A stretch of 64,000 bases of DNA from Mycoplasmataceae bacterium (GCA_031290395.1 JAITNN010000007.1:1-64000), one strand, 5' to 3'; positions 41,883 to 56,713 are shown, counted from the first letter of the stretch. Notes: a model not told the origin generated them from the letters alone. Translations and numbers: made by a program.

Positions 41883-43826
41883 TTAAGCTTCTTTCCCAAT
41901 AACTTCTTTATTAATTGTAGACAAGAATAAGTAATCGGCTGGTTTGGTTTTAATTCGAGTTTGAACTTGAGTCATAAATTTAACAGCTTCTTGGTTGTGA
42001 ACAAATACTTCTTTTCTTGAATCATTACCTTTTTGGGCATTATAGTGTTGAATGCTCTCACTGTATTGGAGATAATTCATTAATTGTTTTTTAGATTTTC
42101 TTAAAAATGATTCAGTTGACTTTTCATATTTCTTTTGAAACTTTTCAGAAGACAAATCATCATAATGATCGTTAACTAATTTAGAACGTTTAGAGAAGAA
42201 ACTTAATGCATTAGCGTAAATCTTTCCTTTTAAGAAAAGTCATCCATCCAACACTCTAAATTCATAATTTAATTTCTTTTGACTAGCAGAATTTGATTTC
42301 ATACGCTTATTATATTTTGGTTTGTAATATGCCATATAAATGCATGTTATCATAATAATAACTATAGCTACAAATCCCATCTCAATGCCTAGCGCCACTT
42401 TATCTTGTAGTACTGCACCTTGAGCAAATGCAGTTTTAAATAAATCATAATAATGATAAGCAAATACGACAGATAAACAAAGCATTGCAAGGATGTAAAT
42501 AATGCCCTCGTATCAAGCGACTCCGATAATGCCTTTAAACCCATATTTCAAAAGTGCCGCTAAAATAAATACGTAAATAACGATTCAAAAGACACTAGTT
42601 GCAGAAATGATTGTATTAATATTAATAAAATCCGCTTCTGGTCCAAATATACCAACGAGAATATCAGGAATTATTAACCAGACACCAATAGTAATAGAAA
42701 CGATGATAATATTTAACTTCATCGCATTTGCTGGAAAATGACTACTATTTAATTGAGCAAACTTATCAGAAATATAACCTTCTTGGGACAGTGGTTGTAG
42801 TGTTGCTCCACCATATAGTGTTGTTTGGGAGACCATGTTCCCACGCATGGCAATTGTTGAAATAATCATAATAATCGGACCTGCATAGAATAACCATTGA
42901 AGTTGTTCCATACCATCCCTAAAAGGAATTCAAAATCCAGTCATAATGTTTTGTGTAAAAGTAGTTTGTGCAAACATGAATAATAAAGTCATAACAATAT
43001 AAAATATACCAGCCGCAACCGTTACGATCATGATACCACGACTTACATTTTTTTCTGGTTCTTTAACCGTCTTGCCGGCAGTGGCAAAAGTTTCAAATCC
43101 AGTAAAATAATAAAAACAAGCACAAAAAGCTTTTAAAAAAGTTGAAAAAGAAATTGAAGAATTGTCTGCTCAGCTTTGGATGTTTCCACTATTCTGTGGT
43201 AAGCAAGCTGCCACTACACCAAAAAGAATGAGAAACCCTGCCGATGCTCATTTAACGATTAATGAATATTTGGCAACCTTTTTATATGTCTTTGCTCCAA
43301 AGAATGCTACAAGACAAAAGAAAGCTGATAATGCAACACCAACAAGATCAAAAACCAAACTCTTTCAGTTCCCTAAGTGGGTAGTTCAATCTGATCACCA
43401 GAATGGACCAGTCGCTCCACCAGTAGACATCGTGGGATCCAAATTTGCTTTAACAAACATTAAAATTTGATTCGCCAATAATAGGGGAATCAAAATATAC
43501 CCTAGCATGCAAATAATAAAACCCACTAATCTACCAAACGCGCTTCTAGCGAATATGTACGATCCACCATTATTATCTTGGTTGTGATAGCGCGCTAATT
43601 TTGCAAAAGCAAAAGCACATGTTCCAGTAACAAGTGCCATTATTAAAAAAATTCAAATCATGTTTAAACCAAGTCCAGCATTGTTTGGATCGTCTGCTGT
43701 TGGCTTATTCGCTAAGAGTGCTAAGCTTCCCAAAAATGCAATACCAACTGTCATGTTAAATCCGTTTCAAGCAAATTGTCGTAAGCTAAATTTATTACTA
43801 CTCTTACTTTTAATATTCTTTCCCAT
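41883..43826 (-). CDS. APC-type permease with cytoplasmic C-terminal extension
   Basis: 647 residues in one frame using at least ten TGA-Trp codons. The first ~480 form the transport domain: NMTVGIAFLGSLALL (TM1), RYHNQDNNGGSYIFARSAFGRLVGF (the N-N-G-G-x-Y motif of mycoplasmal APC carriers), YYFTGFETFATAGKTVKEPEKNVSRGI and YGGATLQPLSQEGY. The last ~150 residues are polar and helical, probably cytoplasmic. It is a paralogue of the 720-residue gene at 45.2-47.4 kb, with threonine dehydratase between them, so amino-acid uptake is likely. Confidence 0.85.
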
Positions 43827-43949
43827 ATTTTAAACTGCCTTATGATATATATAATTGATTAATTTCTTAAGATAAGTATAATACTTATTAATTAAGAGTT
43901 ATTAAATTACGTAAAAATTAACCCTCATCTTAATTTTAAGGAGAGCATG

Positions 43950-45167
43950 ATGAAAACCGTTACACTCAAAGATATAAAAATAGCACAAAAAAATATATCA
44001 GGTATCGTTAGAAAAACAGATTTAGTTTATGATTATGTAACCAGCCATAAGTTCCACTCCAACATCTTTTTTAAATTAGAGAATACCCAAATTGTTAAAT
44101 CATTTAAAATCCGTGGTGCATTAAATGCCATTAAAAACTTAACGGCTAAGCAAAGAAAATGTGGTGTGATTGCTGCAAGCGCTGGTAATCATGCTCAAGG
44201 TGTGGCTTATTCCGCAACACAATTAGGCATTAAATCCGTTATTGTAATGCCAAATTCTACCCCCGTTGCAAAAGTCAAAGCAACTTTGAATTTTGGTGGT
44301 GAAGTTATTTTTGGTCCAACACCATTTTTTGATGATGCAAATAAACTTTCGCAAGAATTAGCTAAAAAACAAAAATATACATTAATACCTCCATATGATC
44401 ATCCAGATGTTATTGCTGGTCAAGGTACAATCGGATTAGAAATATTAGAGCAAAACCCTAATATTGATTTAGTTATCGTACAAATTGGTGGGGGGGGATT
44501 GATTGGTGGCATCACAACAGCAATTAAAGCCATTAAACCAACTTGTGAAATTATTGGTGTGCAGATTGAAAATTTTCCTGATGCACACGATATTTTTAAA
44601 GGGTGTAAACTAAAGACTAAGAATCGATACATACCTTCATTGGCAGATGGCATTCATGTAAAATGTCCATCTCCTACAGCTATGCAAATAGTCAAGAAAA
44701 ATGTTAAAGATGTGGTTACTGTTACAAATTGTGATGTAGAAAAGGCGATCTTATGATTAGCAGAAAAATCTAAAATTGTTGCTGAGGGTGCTGGGGCTAT
44801 TGGGTTAGCAGCAATCTTAGCTAATAAAATAGATGTAGTAGGGCGTAATGTTGCTGTGATAGTTTCTGGAGGTAACATTGATATTGATAAATTTCTTAAT
44901 GCGTGTTTTAACTCAGTTAAACGCGACCACCGACGTGCCAGCTTTAAATATTGATATACACCACTTTCATACAAACAAATGCTTTCTTTCCTGCCAAGTT
45001 TAAACGCAAGACTATACACTGATGGTTTTTACAATCCGTTGAAAAATGGTGATGTCTTGTCTAAAGGCTGAAGCACTTTGGATGTATTCACTTCAAGCAC
45101 CAAAAATACCAACGAATTTTTTAACAAATTATCTGAAAGCAAAATTAAATACTTACCTATTAAATAA
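43950..45167 (+). CDS. Threonine/serine dehydratase with odd C-terminus
   Basis: 405 residues. PLP enzyme that deaminates Thr to 2-oxobutyrate or Ser to pyruvate. The PLP Lys is in VKSFKIRGALNAI; ASAGNHAQGVAYSATQLG and QIGGGGLIGGI (PLP phosphate loop, written with a G8 run) are conserved, as is AEGAGAIGLAAILA. After SGGNID, the last ~85 residues are unlike the usual end or ACT domain (RDHRRASFKYWYTPL). ATG 43950 has better spacing from AAGGAG than ATG 43947. It stands alone between two amino-acid permeases. Confidence 0.9.
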
Positions 45168-45191
45168 AAAAATCCCAAAACGGGATTTTTT
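45167..45191. terminator. Bidirectional terminator
   Basis: AAAAAATCCC and GGGATTTTTT pair around AAAAC, between the dehydratase stop and the stop of the permease on the other strand. Confidence 0.85.
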
Positions 45192-45199
45192 TTATTTAT

Positions 45200-47362
45200 T
45201 TAATTTGGAGTTAGCTGATCATTTATCAATTCTGAGATTTGAATTTCATTAAAGATTTCATGTTGTCGATCAGTCTCATCAAAACGTAAAGCAATTTTAC
45301 CAAAGGCATTAATCACAGGAGTCGTAGTCGCATACAACTTAGTCAATAATTTTTGAGCGCTCTTACCTTCAACTAATGTATTAGCAACTAATTTATTCTT
45401 TTCTAAATATTGAGTTAAATCATGAATCGCTTTATCTGGACCATGGTATGGTTTGTGCAAGATTTTGGTCAATGCTACCAAGTCTTGTTCAGTCAATGTT
45501 GGTGATTTAGCTTTTGTCAAGATAGACTTAATGCGTGTTGCTTCACGGTAACTTTGATTGTTAACATTTTTAGTAATTGCCTTATTGCGAATTAGATATT
45601 CATCAATTAATCTAATAACTTTCGCACGACCACCACTAGGCTTATTCTTAAGAATATTGCCTGTAGCGATTGCAGTAAATGATCAATCATCAATTGGCTT
45701 AAATTCAGCATCTAATTCTTTTTGTAGACCTGGTTTAGTTTGTAATCTTGTTTTATATTTCTTACCATAGTATGTAAAGTATCAAACAATGAAGAAGATA
45801 ATGGCACAAGCAACAAATGCTAATTCAACTATTGAACCAACTAGTTGTGCTTGGTTTCTATTTGCAACAGGTGTATTGAAGAAATTGTAAATGGTCGAAG
45901 AAACTTCATAGTAGTGATAAACAAACAAGAAACACATTACGATGAACGCAATTGGGAATGCAATCAATTCTCAAACCCTTAATGTGATTTGCTTACGTGC
46001 ACCCATAACTGAGGCACACAATAGGACAACAATATAAACAGAAATGGTAATGGTACTAGATGCAGCTGTTAAAGATTTAACGGAGAAAGCAGATTTTTGT
46101 ACAGCCAGCCATTGTTCGGCAGCTTCTTTACCACTGGATGCAACCAACCCATTGTAATAATTAGTATTTTGAATTCCTTTTACTAGATCAGGAATTGCTA
46201 ATCAAACAACAACAAATAGCGCTACGATAAATAAGTTGATTTTAGAAGCCTTGTTTGGCAATCCATCTTTATCTAATTTACCCCAACTATCAGGGAAGTA
46301 TCCTTCCACCGCCATTGGTTGAAGCATCGTGCCACCATACAAAGAGTTCTGCATGGCGGCATTAATTTTTAAGGCGACCGAGCTTATGATCAATAAAATC
46401 GGACCTCCGTATAAAATGACAGGGTTTTGAAATTTGCCCCACAAACTCATAGTTTCATTTTGTTGGAATCCATCACTAAGAGGAAGAGCCGCAAAGAATA
46501 ATAAAAGAATTAGTACATAGAAGATAGTGGACACAAACATAATAATCGTCACACCTAATCCAATATTTTTTTGTGGATTTTTAACATTACGCCCAGCTGT
46601 TGAAAAGATTTCAAATCCAGCAAAGAAATAGAAACATGAGTTGAAAGAAGAGATAATACTATCTGCATGTAAAGCATCTGATTTGCCTGAATAATCAGCT
46701 CATTCTTTTATATTAGTGGCGCCAGCATTTTGCATACAAGCCAAACCAATCGCTGCGATAATTAAGAACAAAGCAGCACCTCATTTCACAGCAGCAGTAA
46801 TGTGTGCAAATTTCTTGTACATTCTTACACCTAAGAAAATAATGATGGCACTTACCATGTAAATACCAATTCCGATTAAATCTAAATATAAATCACCAAA
46901 TGGTCCTCATTGGAATCCGTATCATGGAATGTCTGCGCTACTACTAGGAATTCAAACATATGAAGGTGAGAATGTACCACGAATCAACATTAAAATTTGA
47001 AAAGTTATCATAAACGGCATGCCGACATATAGCATGAACGTGACAAATAATCCTACAAATTTATTGAATGTCCCACGTGCATATATATATGCACCACCAT
47101 TGTTATCTGATTTATATGCACGTGCAATTCTTGCAAATGCTCAAGCGCAAATACCAGCGATGATACCTTCAATAATATAAACTCATAAGATGTTCATACC
47201 AATACCATTGACGCCATCAGAGTTGTGATCTAGTGGATTGCTTAATCCCGCACAGGCTCCAATGAAACTAATACCAACAGTATAGTTAAATCCTAACCAA
47301 ACGAATTCGCCAAGACTAAATTTCTTTTTATCGGCATTAAATTGTTTTTGCTTTTTGCCCAT
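45200..47362 (-). CDS. APC-type permease with long C-terminal extension
   Basis: 720 residues using many TGA-Trp codons. The transport domain has NYTVGISFIGACAGL (TM1), SDNNGGAYIYARGTFNKFVGLF, CFYFFAGFEIFSTAGRNVKNPQKNIG and LYGGTMLQPMAVEGYFPDSW, the same motifs as the gene at 41.9-43.8 kb. A polar helical C-terminal region of ~200 residues (LTEQDLVALTKILHKPYHG...) follows. GGAGGGATGG precedes ATG 47362. Paralogue; the C-terminal regions differ, so regulation may differ. Substrate unknown. Confidence 0.85.
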
Positions 47363-47414
47363 TTACCATCCCTCCAATAAAATCAAATAAAATTGTAATG
47401 GAATAATTAAATTA

Positions 47415-48122
47415 TTAATTACTTATTTTACTTAGCAAAATGCCAGTAGCAACAGCTACATTCAAAGATTGAATTTTACCTTGCATTGGTATTTTGATAA
47501 GAAAATCAGAATGTTTAATAATATTTGGTGATACACCATTTTCTTCATTGCCAACTACAAGCACACATTTGTGATCGTATTTAACTTGAGAATAATCTAC
47601 AGAATTATCAATTAATGATGAGGTATATATTCAATAACCATTCTTTTTAAGTTCATCTAATACATGTGAGATATTCACCACTCTTACTAAATTTAAATAT
47701 TGGATTGCCCCCATACTTGCCCTGGAAACAAAATCGTTGATTTGTACTTGATTATCTTTTTTATAAATGACAGCATCCACACCCATCGCATCACAAGTTC
47801 TTAAAATGGAACCAAAATTTTGTGGGTCTTGAATACTGTCTATTAATAAAATAGTAGATTTAGTTTTTGTCTTAGTAAATTCGATTAACGAACATAAATC
47901 CTTAATTCCATTAGATTGATTTAATGTAATCACAATTCCTTGATGGTTTAATTTTTTATCATATTTATTAAAGAAACTATCATCTCTCAATTGAAAGTGA
48001 ATATTATGTTTTTTTAATGTACTAATTAAATCTCGATTTGTTTTTGACAAATCGACATTCACAATTTTGCCACTAATTAAATTTTCCAATAGTGGTTTGC
48101 GACCAAATAATGTGTTTGTCAT
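47415..48122 (-). CDS. rlmB: SpoU/TrmH-family rRNA 2'-O-methyltransferase
   Basis: 235 residues. Has the SPOUT knot motifs LLIDSIQDPQNFGSILRTCDAMGVDAVIY, VVGNEENGVSPNI and IPMQGKIQSLNVAVATGILL, which bind SAM and fold the trefoil knot. The N-terminal ~70 residues are the small RNA-binding domain (TLFGRKPLLENLI). Best match is RlmB-like (23S G2251), with TrmH a less likely choice. ATG overlaps the cysS stop, the common cysS-rlmB order. One TGA-Trp. Confidence 0.9.
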
Positions 48123-49435
48123 TACAACACCTTCTTAACAATTAACTGCTCACGGTACTTGTCCGATAAAACATAATTCTTTTGTTCTAGTGCTAAATTT
48201 CATTCATCAATTAATGACTTAATTTCTGGATTATCAAGTGGATTTATATAAATAATACCTAAAATATCTAACTCAGCTTTCACTATGGCTACTTGCTTTT
48301 GGAATTTATCAAACTTCTTAGAGCGAATTAATCCCGCTAGTTTTTTGACTTGACTTCAAATAAAAGCTTTGGCGTTAGGAATGTCTAAGTCATCGTTCAT
48401 GATGGTGACAAATTCCTTATCAACACTAGCGATGGTTTTCACAATCTTCACTTTTTGTAAATACATTTGAATAAAGCCTTGGTTCATTTGCTGAAAGATT
48501 TTATTGAGTTCATTACATGATTGTGTTAATAAATCATCTGTAAAGTCCAAAGGGTTTTCATATTTAGTTTGGTAAATGAATCAACGTAAATCATTGCCAG
48601 AATACTTGGCTAATAAATCCTTGACTAAAATAAAATTACCTAATGACTTCGCCATTTTTTCATTATTAACATTAATATGCCCAACATGCATTCAAATGTC
48701 GGCAATGTTTCTTTTATATAAAGCATTATTTTGTGCATTTTCATTTTCATGGTGTGGGAATTTTAAATCAATACCACCGCCATGAATAGTCACATGGTCG
48801 CCAATGTATTTGTTAATGAACAATGCACATTCTGTGTGTCACCCCGGTCTACCAGTTGACCATGGTGATTTTCAATTAAGCCCAGTTTCAGTTTTCTTTC
48901 ATAGAACAAAGTCTAATGGTGACTTCTTATCAGTTGCTAGTTCTTTTCTAACACCTTCTTGTAGTTGGTCCAGATTTTGATGCGAGAGTACACCGTAATT
49001 AGATATACTCTTCACATCAAAATAAACATCACCGTTTTCTGTGACATATCCAGATTTTGATTTAATAAGTCTTTCAATATAGTCAATCATGCCAGGAATG
49101 TTTTCTGAAACACGTGGCATGACCATGGGCATAATATTTAATGCCTTTAAGATATCCATGTAATGTTCTATATATGTTGTTGCCACTTGAGATTCGGTTT
49201 GTTTCAATTCCTTGGCGCGTTTAATGATCTTGTCATCAATATCTGTAAGGTTGTGTAAGTATTGAACCTGAACTTTTTGGGATTTTAGAAATCTGATTAG
49301 TACATCAAATGTAATAACTGGTCGGGAATTACCAATATGAATATCGTTGTATACAGTGGGGCCGCAATTGTAGACAGTAATATTTTTAGATACAATTTCA
49401 TACACTTTCCCACTTAATGAATCATATATTTTCAT
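48122..49435 (-). CDS. cysS: Cysteinyl-tRNA synthetase
   Basis: 437 residues. Charges tRNA-Cys. [17 protein letters not shown] holds the zinc Cys and the HIGH box (HIGN). GWHTECALF and [17 protein letters not shown] give further zinc ligands; the KMSKS loop reads KMAKSLGN. The DALR anticodon region is short. Several TGA-Trp codons lie in the central part ([15 protein letters not shown]). GGGAAG precedes the ATG. Overlaps rlmB at the 3' end. Confidence 0.95.
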
Positions 49436-49495
49436 ATTAACTTCCCTACCAAAACTGATTTAATTATTATATATAGATATACAATAAGACTCATT

Positions 49496-52423
49496 ATGAA
49501 ACGTAAAAGCAAACCTAAAAAAGACATTAGTCTTTTTAAAGCATACTTGGTAGAAATTAGGGATCGTTGATTTTCATCACGCAAACGTACTGTTAAAATT
49601 ATTGGCATTTGTACCATACCATTAATTTATGGAGGTGTGTGTATTGCTGCATTTTGAAACCCATTAGGAGAAATTGGGAAAATGCCAATTGCTCTTTGTA
49701 GTTTAGATAAAGAACAAATGATGATTGAAGATTGAAATACAGGCGACGAATTGCATCCAGTTGCTATGGGTGTACCGGAATATTATGCTGCGACTACAGA
49801 TCCAGCTGATTGAACTACTAATCCAATTCCTACAGAAAGTTTGGCATCTGAATCGGCTTGAGACAATTTTAATCCTTACAAAAGTAGTGCCGAATTTTAC
49901 ATAAAAACTTATGGCGGTAGTGTTGTCAATTATAGTCATACCAAAGGGGATCAAAACGCTAATGGCGGTCGTAAAGTTATTTCCTTAATGGATGCGGTTG
50001 CTAATAAATGACAAAATGGTTTAATGTCAGAAAGTGGCTTATCTTTTGATGCAAAATCTAATACTTTCGGAATTAAAATGGGTAGTTTCCCATTAACAAA
50101 TATTACATATCATAATATTGGAAACACTGATAGTTTACCAAATTGAGATACGGATGCGAATAAACTTGCAAAATATGATACTGATATGCAAGAATGACGC
50201 ATTACTAATAATAATGATTATGCTCAAATCTCCATCCCTGAAGAAACAAGTTTAGATTTAATAAGCGCGATTGATGGTAGTTTGTCTGGTAATTCTAGTC
50301 CAGTAGATTGAATAGATAAGATTCAACAAGAAAAAATCAATCTTTATGTTACATATGATAGGACATTTCTAGCTGCCCGTTTAGTTGAACAATCAATGAG
50401 CACAATGTCTTCATTGATAACTTCATCATTACCAATGATGGGAATTACACTAGCCGAACAGTTTGTTAATGATTTAACAAATAATATTAGTACAGTTTCA
50501 AGCGTAACTAACGGTCAGTGAAATGGTGGGTACAGTTGAAGTTTCCAAGGAAGCGGGCCTGCAGTATTCACATTATTAGAGTCTTGAAAAGATCACAAAT
50601 ATTTTACCAATAGTGATGTTGGAGAAATTGAAGAAACAGATCCTAGCGGAACCCCAATAACTACTATAACATTCCAACCAAACACTCTCTACACTCTCCA
50701 AAACGAAGAATTGAGGGATGTAATAATTAAAAGCACTAATGAAGCCGATCCGAACCAAAAAATAGTTAGCGATATTATTAACAATGTAAATAGTACAAGT
50801 GCCCCTTATGTCCCATCTATTGAAGGCTATACAACCGATGTTGGTAGTGGGTATGATAAATGAAACGATACCACTACTGGTGATGATGCCCATAACACTA
50901 ATGCCACTAATTCACTATTACACAAATTGTCTAACATCACCACGGCTATAACTCAAGTACCGATGGTTGATGACGCCATAGCTCAATTAATGAATTTTTA
51001 TATTAATAGTACATTAAAGGATCTAGATTTTGGTACAGGCACTTCATTAATATCGGTTGATATTACAGGTGGTAACATCCGAAGTTTATTTATGTCAGAC
51101 CAATTCTTGTCTTCCTTACTATTACAAGATCCAAGATTTATGATTCCGGATGTAAATGCACCAGTCGTTCCAATAATCGGAAATATTGCAAATTTACCAG
51201 TAGATATAGGATTAAATCTACATTTAGGAAATGTCCTTGCGATCGGATGTTATGCGGCTGAATCTGAACAAAATACATTTCAGAAATACGATTTTAGAAG
51301 TTCATATACTAGTGATAACACATCGACTACTGCTGACGCTAGTTATCATAAAGGAGATATATTTGATGATTTATTAGGTGGCCTTTGGCCAGGCGCTGGC
51401 GATGATTACAGTCGAGCCATCAATACACCAACATTGGAATCATCTCCTCCTTCTACCGCAACTAATGATTTTGCATATAGTACTAACTTACTACACAATT
51501 TCAAACGAGTAGAAAGCACCATATCTGATGCTTTTAACACTGTTAATCCCAGCAACTTTATTGATGAAACCGTAATTGGTGGAGATTGAGCACTATATGG
51601 TATTGGTCTAGGTCAATATTTCGTATGCATTGGTTTATGTGTTGGTACGTTGTCACAAATCATGCTTTATGACAAAAAGAAACGTGTAAAACGCATTCAT
51701 GCTAAAAAGTGATTTATGTCTAAAACCATGATGATGTTTACGACTTCTGTCATCCAATCTACAGTATTGGCTATTGTTATTTGTGCAATTGGCTGATGAC
51801 ATATTGGTAATGCCATGGTATATCAATGACTATTTATGATGTTCTGTGGTCTCATCTTTGTTTGCATTATTCAATCTATATGATTTTGTTTTAGAGAAAG
51901 ATCGTTGGCGTTCTTCTGCGTTATTATTTTTATGGTAATTAATCTATCAGCTGGTTGAGGTACATTCCCGGCCTACATGCAATGACCTGTCTTTGAATGA
52001 TTATCTTACATTGCTCCATTCACTTATATGATCCATATTCAGTCGGCGATTGCATATGGTATTGCTACAGGCAGTAATGTTTTAGCCAATAGTCTATATA
52101 TTCTTGAAAACATGGCTATCTTGCTTATCTTTGCTGTTGGTTTCTACACGCTTGGACTATTCATGTCTAGACACCGTGAGCGTGAACTATATTACGGAAC
52201 ATGTAATGGTAAACACCTAGGTATCGTTTTAAGAAAATTAAAATTAGAACAATACTACTATGAAACTGAAAAGGGACCAAGAGTTGATTGAAAAATGATT
52301 CCACACGAAGAAATGAAACGTGTAAAAGTAGAGGTTCAAAAAACATTCCCTTATGAAACATTCAGACATAAAAAAGTCAGTAAAGAGCTTGTTCGTGATA
52401 TCTTAGACTTCGATAACAATTAA
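49496..52423 (+). CDS. Giant YhgE/Pip-like membrane protein
   Basis: 975 residues reading ~30 TGA-Trp codons. The N-terminus RTVKIIGICTIPLIYGGVC then AAFWNPLGEIGKMPIALCSLDKE matches the YhgE/Pip pattern (P-L-x-Y-x-G... W-D-P-x-G... P-V-A-V). A ~600-residue extracellular, Asn/Thr/Ser-rich domain follows, and five to six TM segments from about residue 700 to 900, then a basic cytoplasmic tail. The family includes phage-receptor Pip and type VII secretion EsaA-type proteins. It stands alone, with TACAAT ten bases before the ATG. Transport or export role is likely but unproven. Confidence 0.75.
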
Positions 52424-52456
52424 CAGTCCGTTAATTAACACTTTATATTATTTAAT

Positions 52457-52503
52457 AAAAAACCAGATGGCAATTCTGTAAGCTACATCCCATCTGGTTT
52501 TTT
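52457..52503. terminator. Bidirectional terminator
   Basis: AAAAAACCAGATGG pairs exactly with CCATCTGGTTTTTT around a 19-base loop, between the YhgE/Pip-like gene and the coiled-coil gene on the other strand. Confidence 0.88.
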
Positions 52504-52515
52504 GCATAGTTTGAA

Positions 52516-52881
52516 TTATGCGGTTTTTAAATTATTAAGTTTAATTACTGTTTGAAACAAATTACTTTGCTCTTTTTGAATAGTTTCCACGTTGGTCATT
52601 CTATTTTCAAGATTGACAAGTCGAGTGTCAATTGTATCAAGGCGAGAGCCAATTGGTTTTAGTGCTTCAGTAACAATATGTGGCACTATTTTTACTATAA
52701 CTTCTGCAATTTTTTCTTCCAAGGACTTTTTATGAGGTTTTGGGTTTGATGGAATTGGTGGCTTCGGAGGTTTAGGCCTTTTCTTGGTCAGAATAGAGAC
52801 TTTTATTTCATGTCCTTCCCTATTCGGATCCTTCTCATATTGTTCAATCTTTATCATTTTCTCTTTCTTATTATAACTCAT
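52516..52881 (-). CDS. Proline-linker coiled-coil protein
   Basis: 121 residues. A charged N-terminus is followed by a proline/lysine linker (KKRPKPPKPPIPSNPKPHKK) and a C-terminal heptad region (IGSRLDTIDTRLVNLENRMTNVETIQKEQSNL) that should form a coiled coil. The shape is like DUF16-type proteins of mycoplasmas. AAGGGATGG upstream gives the ribosome site for ATG 52881. It shares its upstream inverted-repeat element with the gene at 20.0-20.5 kb, although the two proteins differ in sequence. Confidence 0.7.
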   Translation of the reverse strand: MSYNKKEKMIKIEQYEKDPNREGHEIKVSILTKKRPKPPKPPIPSNPKPHKKSLEEKIAEVIVKIVPHIVTEALKPIGSRLDTIDTRLVNLENRMTNVETIQKEQSNLFQTVIKLNNLKTA

Positions 52882-52915
52882 GGCATATTACCATCCCTTC
52901 AAGTAGTAATATGCC

Positions 52916-53002
52916 GAAAATAATTTTTCTATACTTTTTATTTTCAATAAATCGAAATAACCTATGTATTACATACATAGGTTAATTTTGAGAATTATTT
53001 TC
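52916..53002. promoter_or_regulatory. Inverted repeat and palindrome upstream of coiled-coil gene
   Basis: GAAAATAATT (52916-52925) is inverted exactly as AATTATTTTC (52993-53002), 35 bases upstream of the ATG. Between them lies a hairpin, AACCTATGTAT (52959-52969) with ATACATAGGTT (52973-52983). The stretch CCGAAAATAATTTTT also occurs at 20.56 kb before the other coiled-coil gene. Confidence 0.6.
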
Positions 53003-53071
53003 TATCGCTTAATGATTGAAATGTGATATTTCGGTTTATATCGCTATGTTTCAACTGTCAATGTCAGAACT

Positions 53072-55061
<1,990 letters not shown>

Positions 55062-55081
<20 letters not shown>

Positions 55082-56693
55082 TTCACAACTCCTTTGGTTT
55101 TAGAGTAAAGACCTTACTCTTGCTTATATGATTATTAAATCATAACAATAAAGGCACTAATACTAGAAAGTTTATTAATCCGATATCAAATAAAGTAAAG
55201 TATCCATCAGAGTTGAGTTTAAAGAAAATATTTAACGATAAAGGGTTGACAAATAAAATAATCATAACCAAAATTAATATCAAATATGGTGACTGACTCA
55301 ATTTTACTTTTTTGGTAGCTAGTAAAACAACACAAACTACCAGGATACAAAATATGACACCTCATGAAATCGTATTTAAATATAATGGGAAATTTGTATA
55401 TTGTTGTGTGCTAATACCCCAAATGTGCTGATATAAGGCTTCTGGTCATAGTTGCCAACTAAACTTGTAATCAAAGACTGTAACAAGAAGAAATATTGAA
55501 AGCACATAAATGACAAGTGTAAATAATCCAATGATCGCAAATGGGTGTTTGCTCACAATACCATTAATCCGACTAATAGTAATTTTCATAAAACCCCTAG
55601 TGTATAGTAAGAACATTGCCAATGCCCCAACCAAACATATAGTTAACATTACAATATATGGAATGGATGAAGACATTGGAGCTCAAACAAATACTAAATA
55701 CATTAACGGAAAGAATAAATAAATAATCTGCCCCACTGGATTCATATTTTTAAGTGATGCGTAGCAAAAGTTAAAAATTAATAATAGGATAGTTAACAAC
55801 GTCAAGTTAATATCCAAAGCGCTTAAACCAATAACGATAAAAGCTAGGATATTAATTGAATAGTCAGCATCTACATGGACACGCTTGAACATTTGATAAC
55901 AATATAAAATGATTGGTATAGAAATTCAACTATCACCAACAATCGGCGACTCATAAAACATAAATGACAACAATAGAAGCAATAAACTTATAGGTATCAA
56001 AGCGAAAACTAAACAAACATTGCTTCGATTGAAACGATTGTAAAAAAATCCAGTAGTTGCACATGCAAATATCACCGCAAATGTAATCACCTGTTGTCAA
56101 AATAAATATTCGTAAACATACTCATTAGGAATTTTGAATAATGGCATAAAAATGGCAGCAAATGCGGCAAATATGGAGAAGGATTGAAAACTAAAATTTC
56201 CGCTAAGGTCGCCAAATCAAACTATTGAATCATATTTATTAAATGCCCTACTAGTAAACGCATTAATCAAACGAAACATTTCATCACCAGGTTGACCAAA
56301 TTCAACTGGTGAGACCGCTTCTGTATGATAAGCATAGAGAATAATAATGACTAAATAAACTATGGCTAATGCAAATATAAGTAAAAAATGTATTAATGGT
56401 TTCGCTTTGAGCTTTCACGAAATAAAAGCATAGCGATAATTTCAAATATAAATTCCAATTAAAGCTACTTGAATTGCTAAAAAGAAAGACAAATAAACTA
56501 AAATGGCTACTTTAGAAATATACAATAATGTGAAAAATAAAAACATCACACTAATAAAGATAAAAAAACCAATAACTGTAGCAATATATCCATTAACACT
56601 AATGTTCTTTCTACGAATTAATTTCCCAAGAAAATAACTATTAAAAATGATTATTAGTGGAACTAAAAATATACTTAAAATTAAACCTAACAT
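55062..56693 (-). CDS. Large polytopic membrane protein
   Basis: 543 residues with about a dozen hydrophobic segments and few charges. An extended outer stretch with charged residues follows TM4-5 (HTEAVSPVEFGQPGDEMFRLINAF), which recalls GT-C-type glycosyltransferases, but no catalytic motif is certain. Reading the last TGA as Trp carries the gene to TAG 55064-55062, 20 bases inside ligA. TATAAT lies eight bases before the ATG, with no ribosome site. Function unknown. Confidence 0.6.
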
Positions 56694-56713
56694 TGCTTCT
56701 TATTATATAAACA

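Noticed and set aside
44482-44500. G8 run in the dehydratase as a frameshift
   Set aside because: The run encodes the conserved GGGGL loop in frame, and the protein is intact on both sides.
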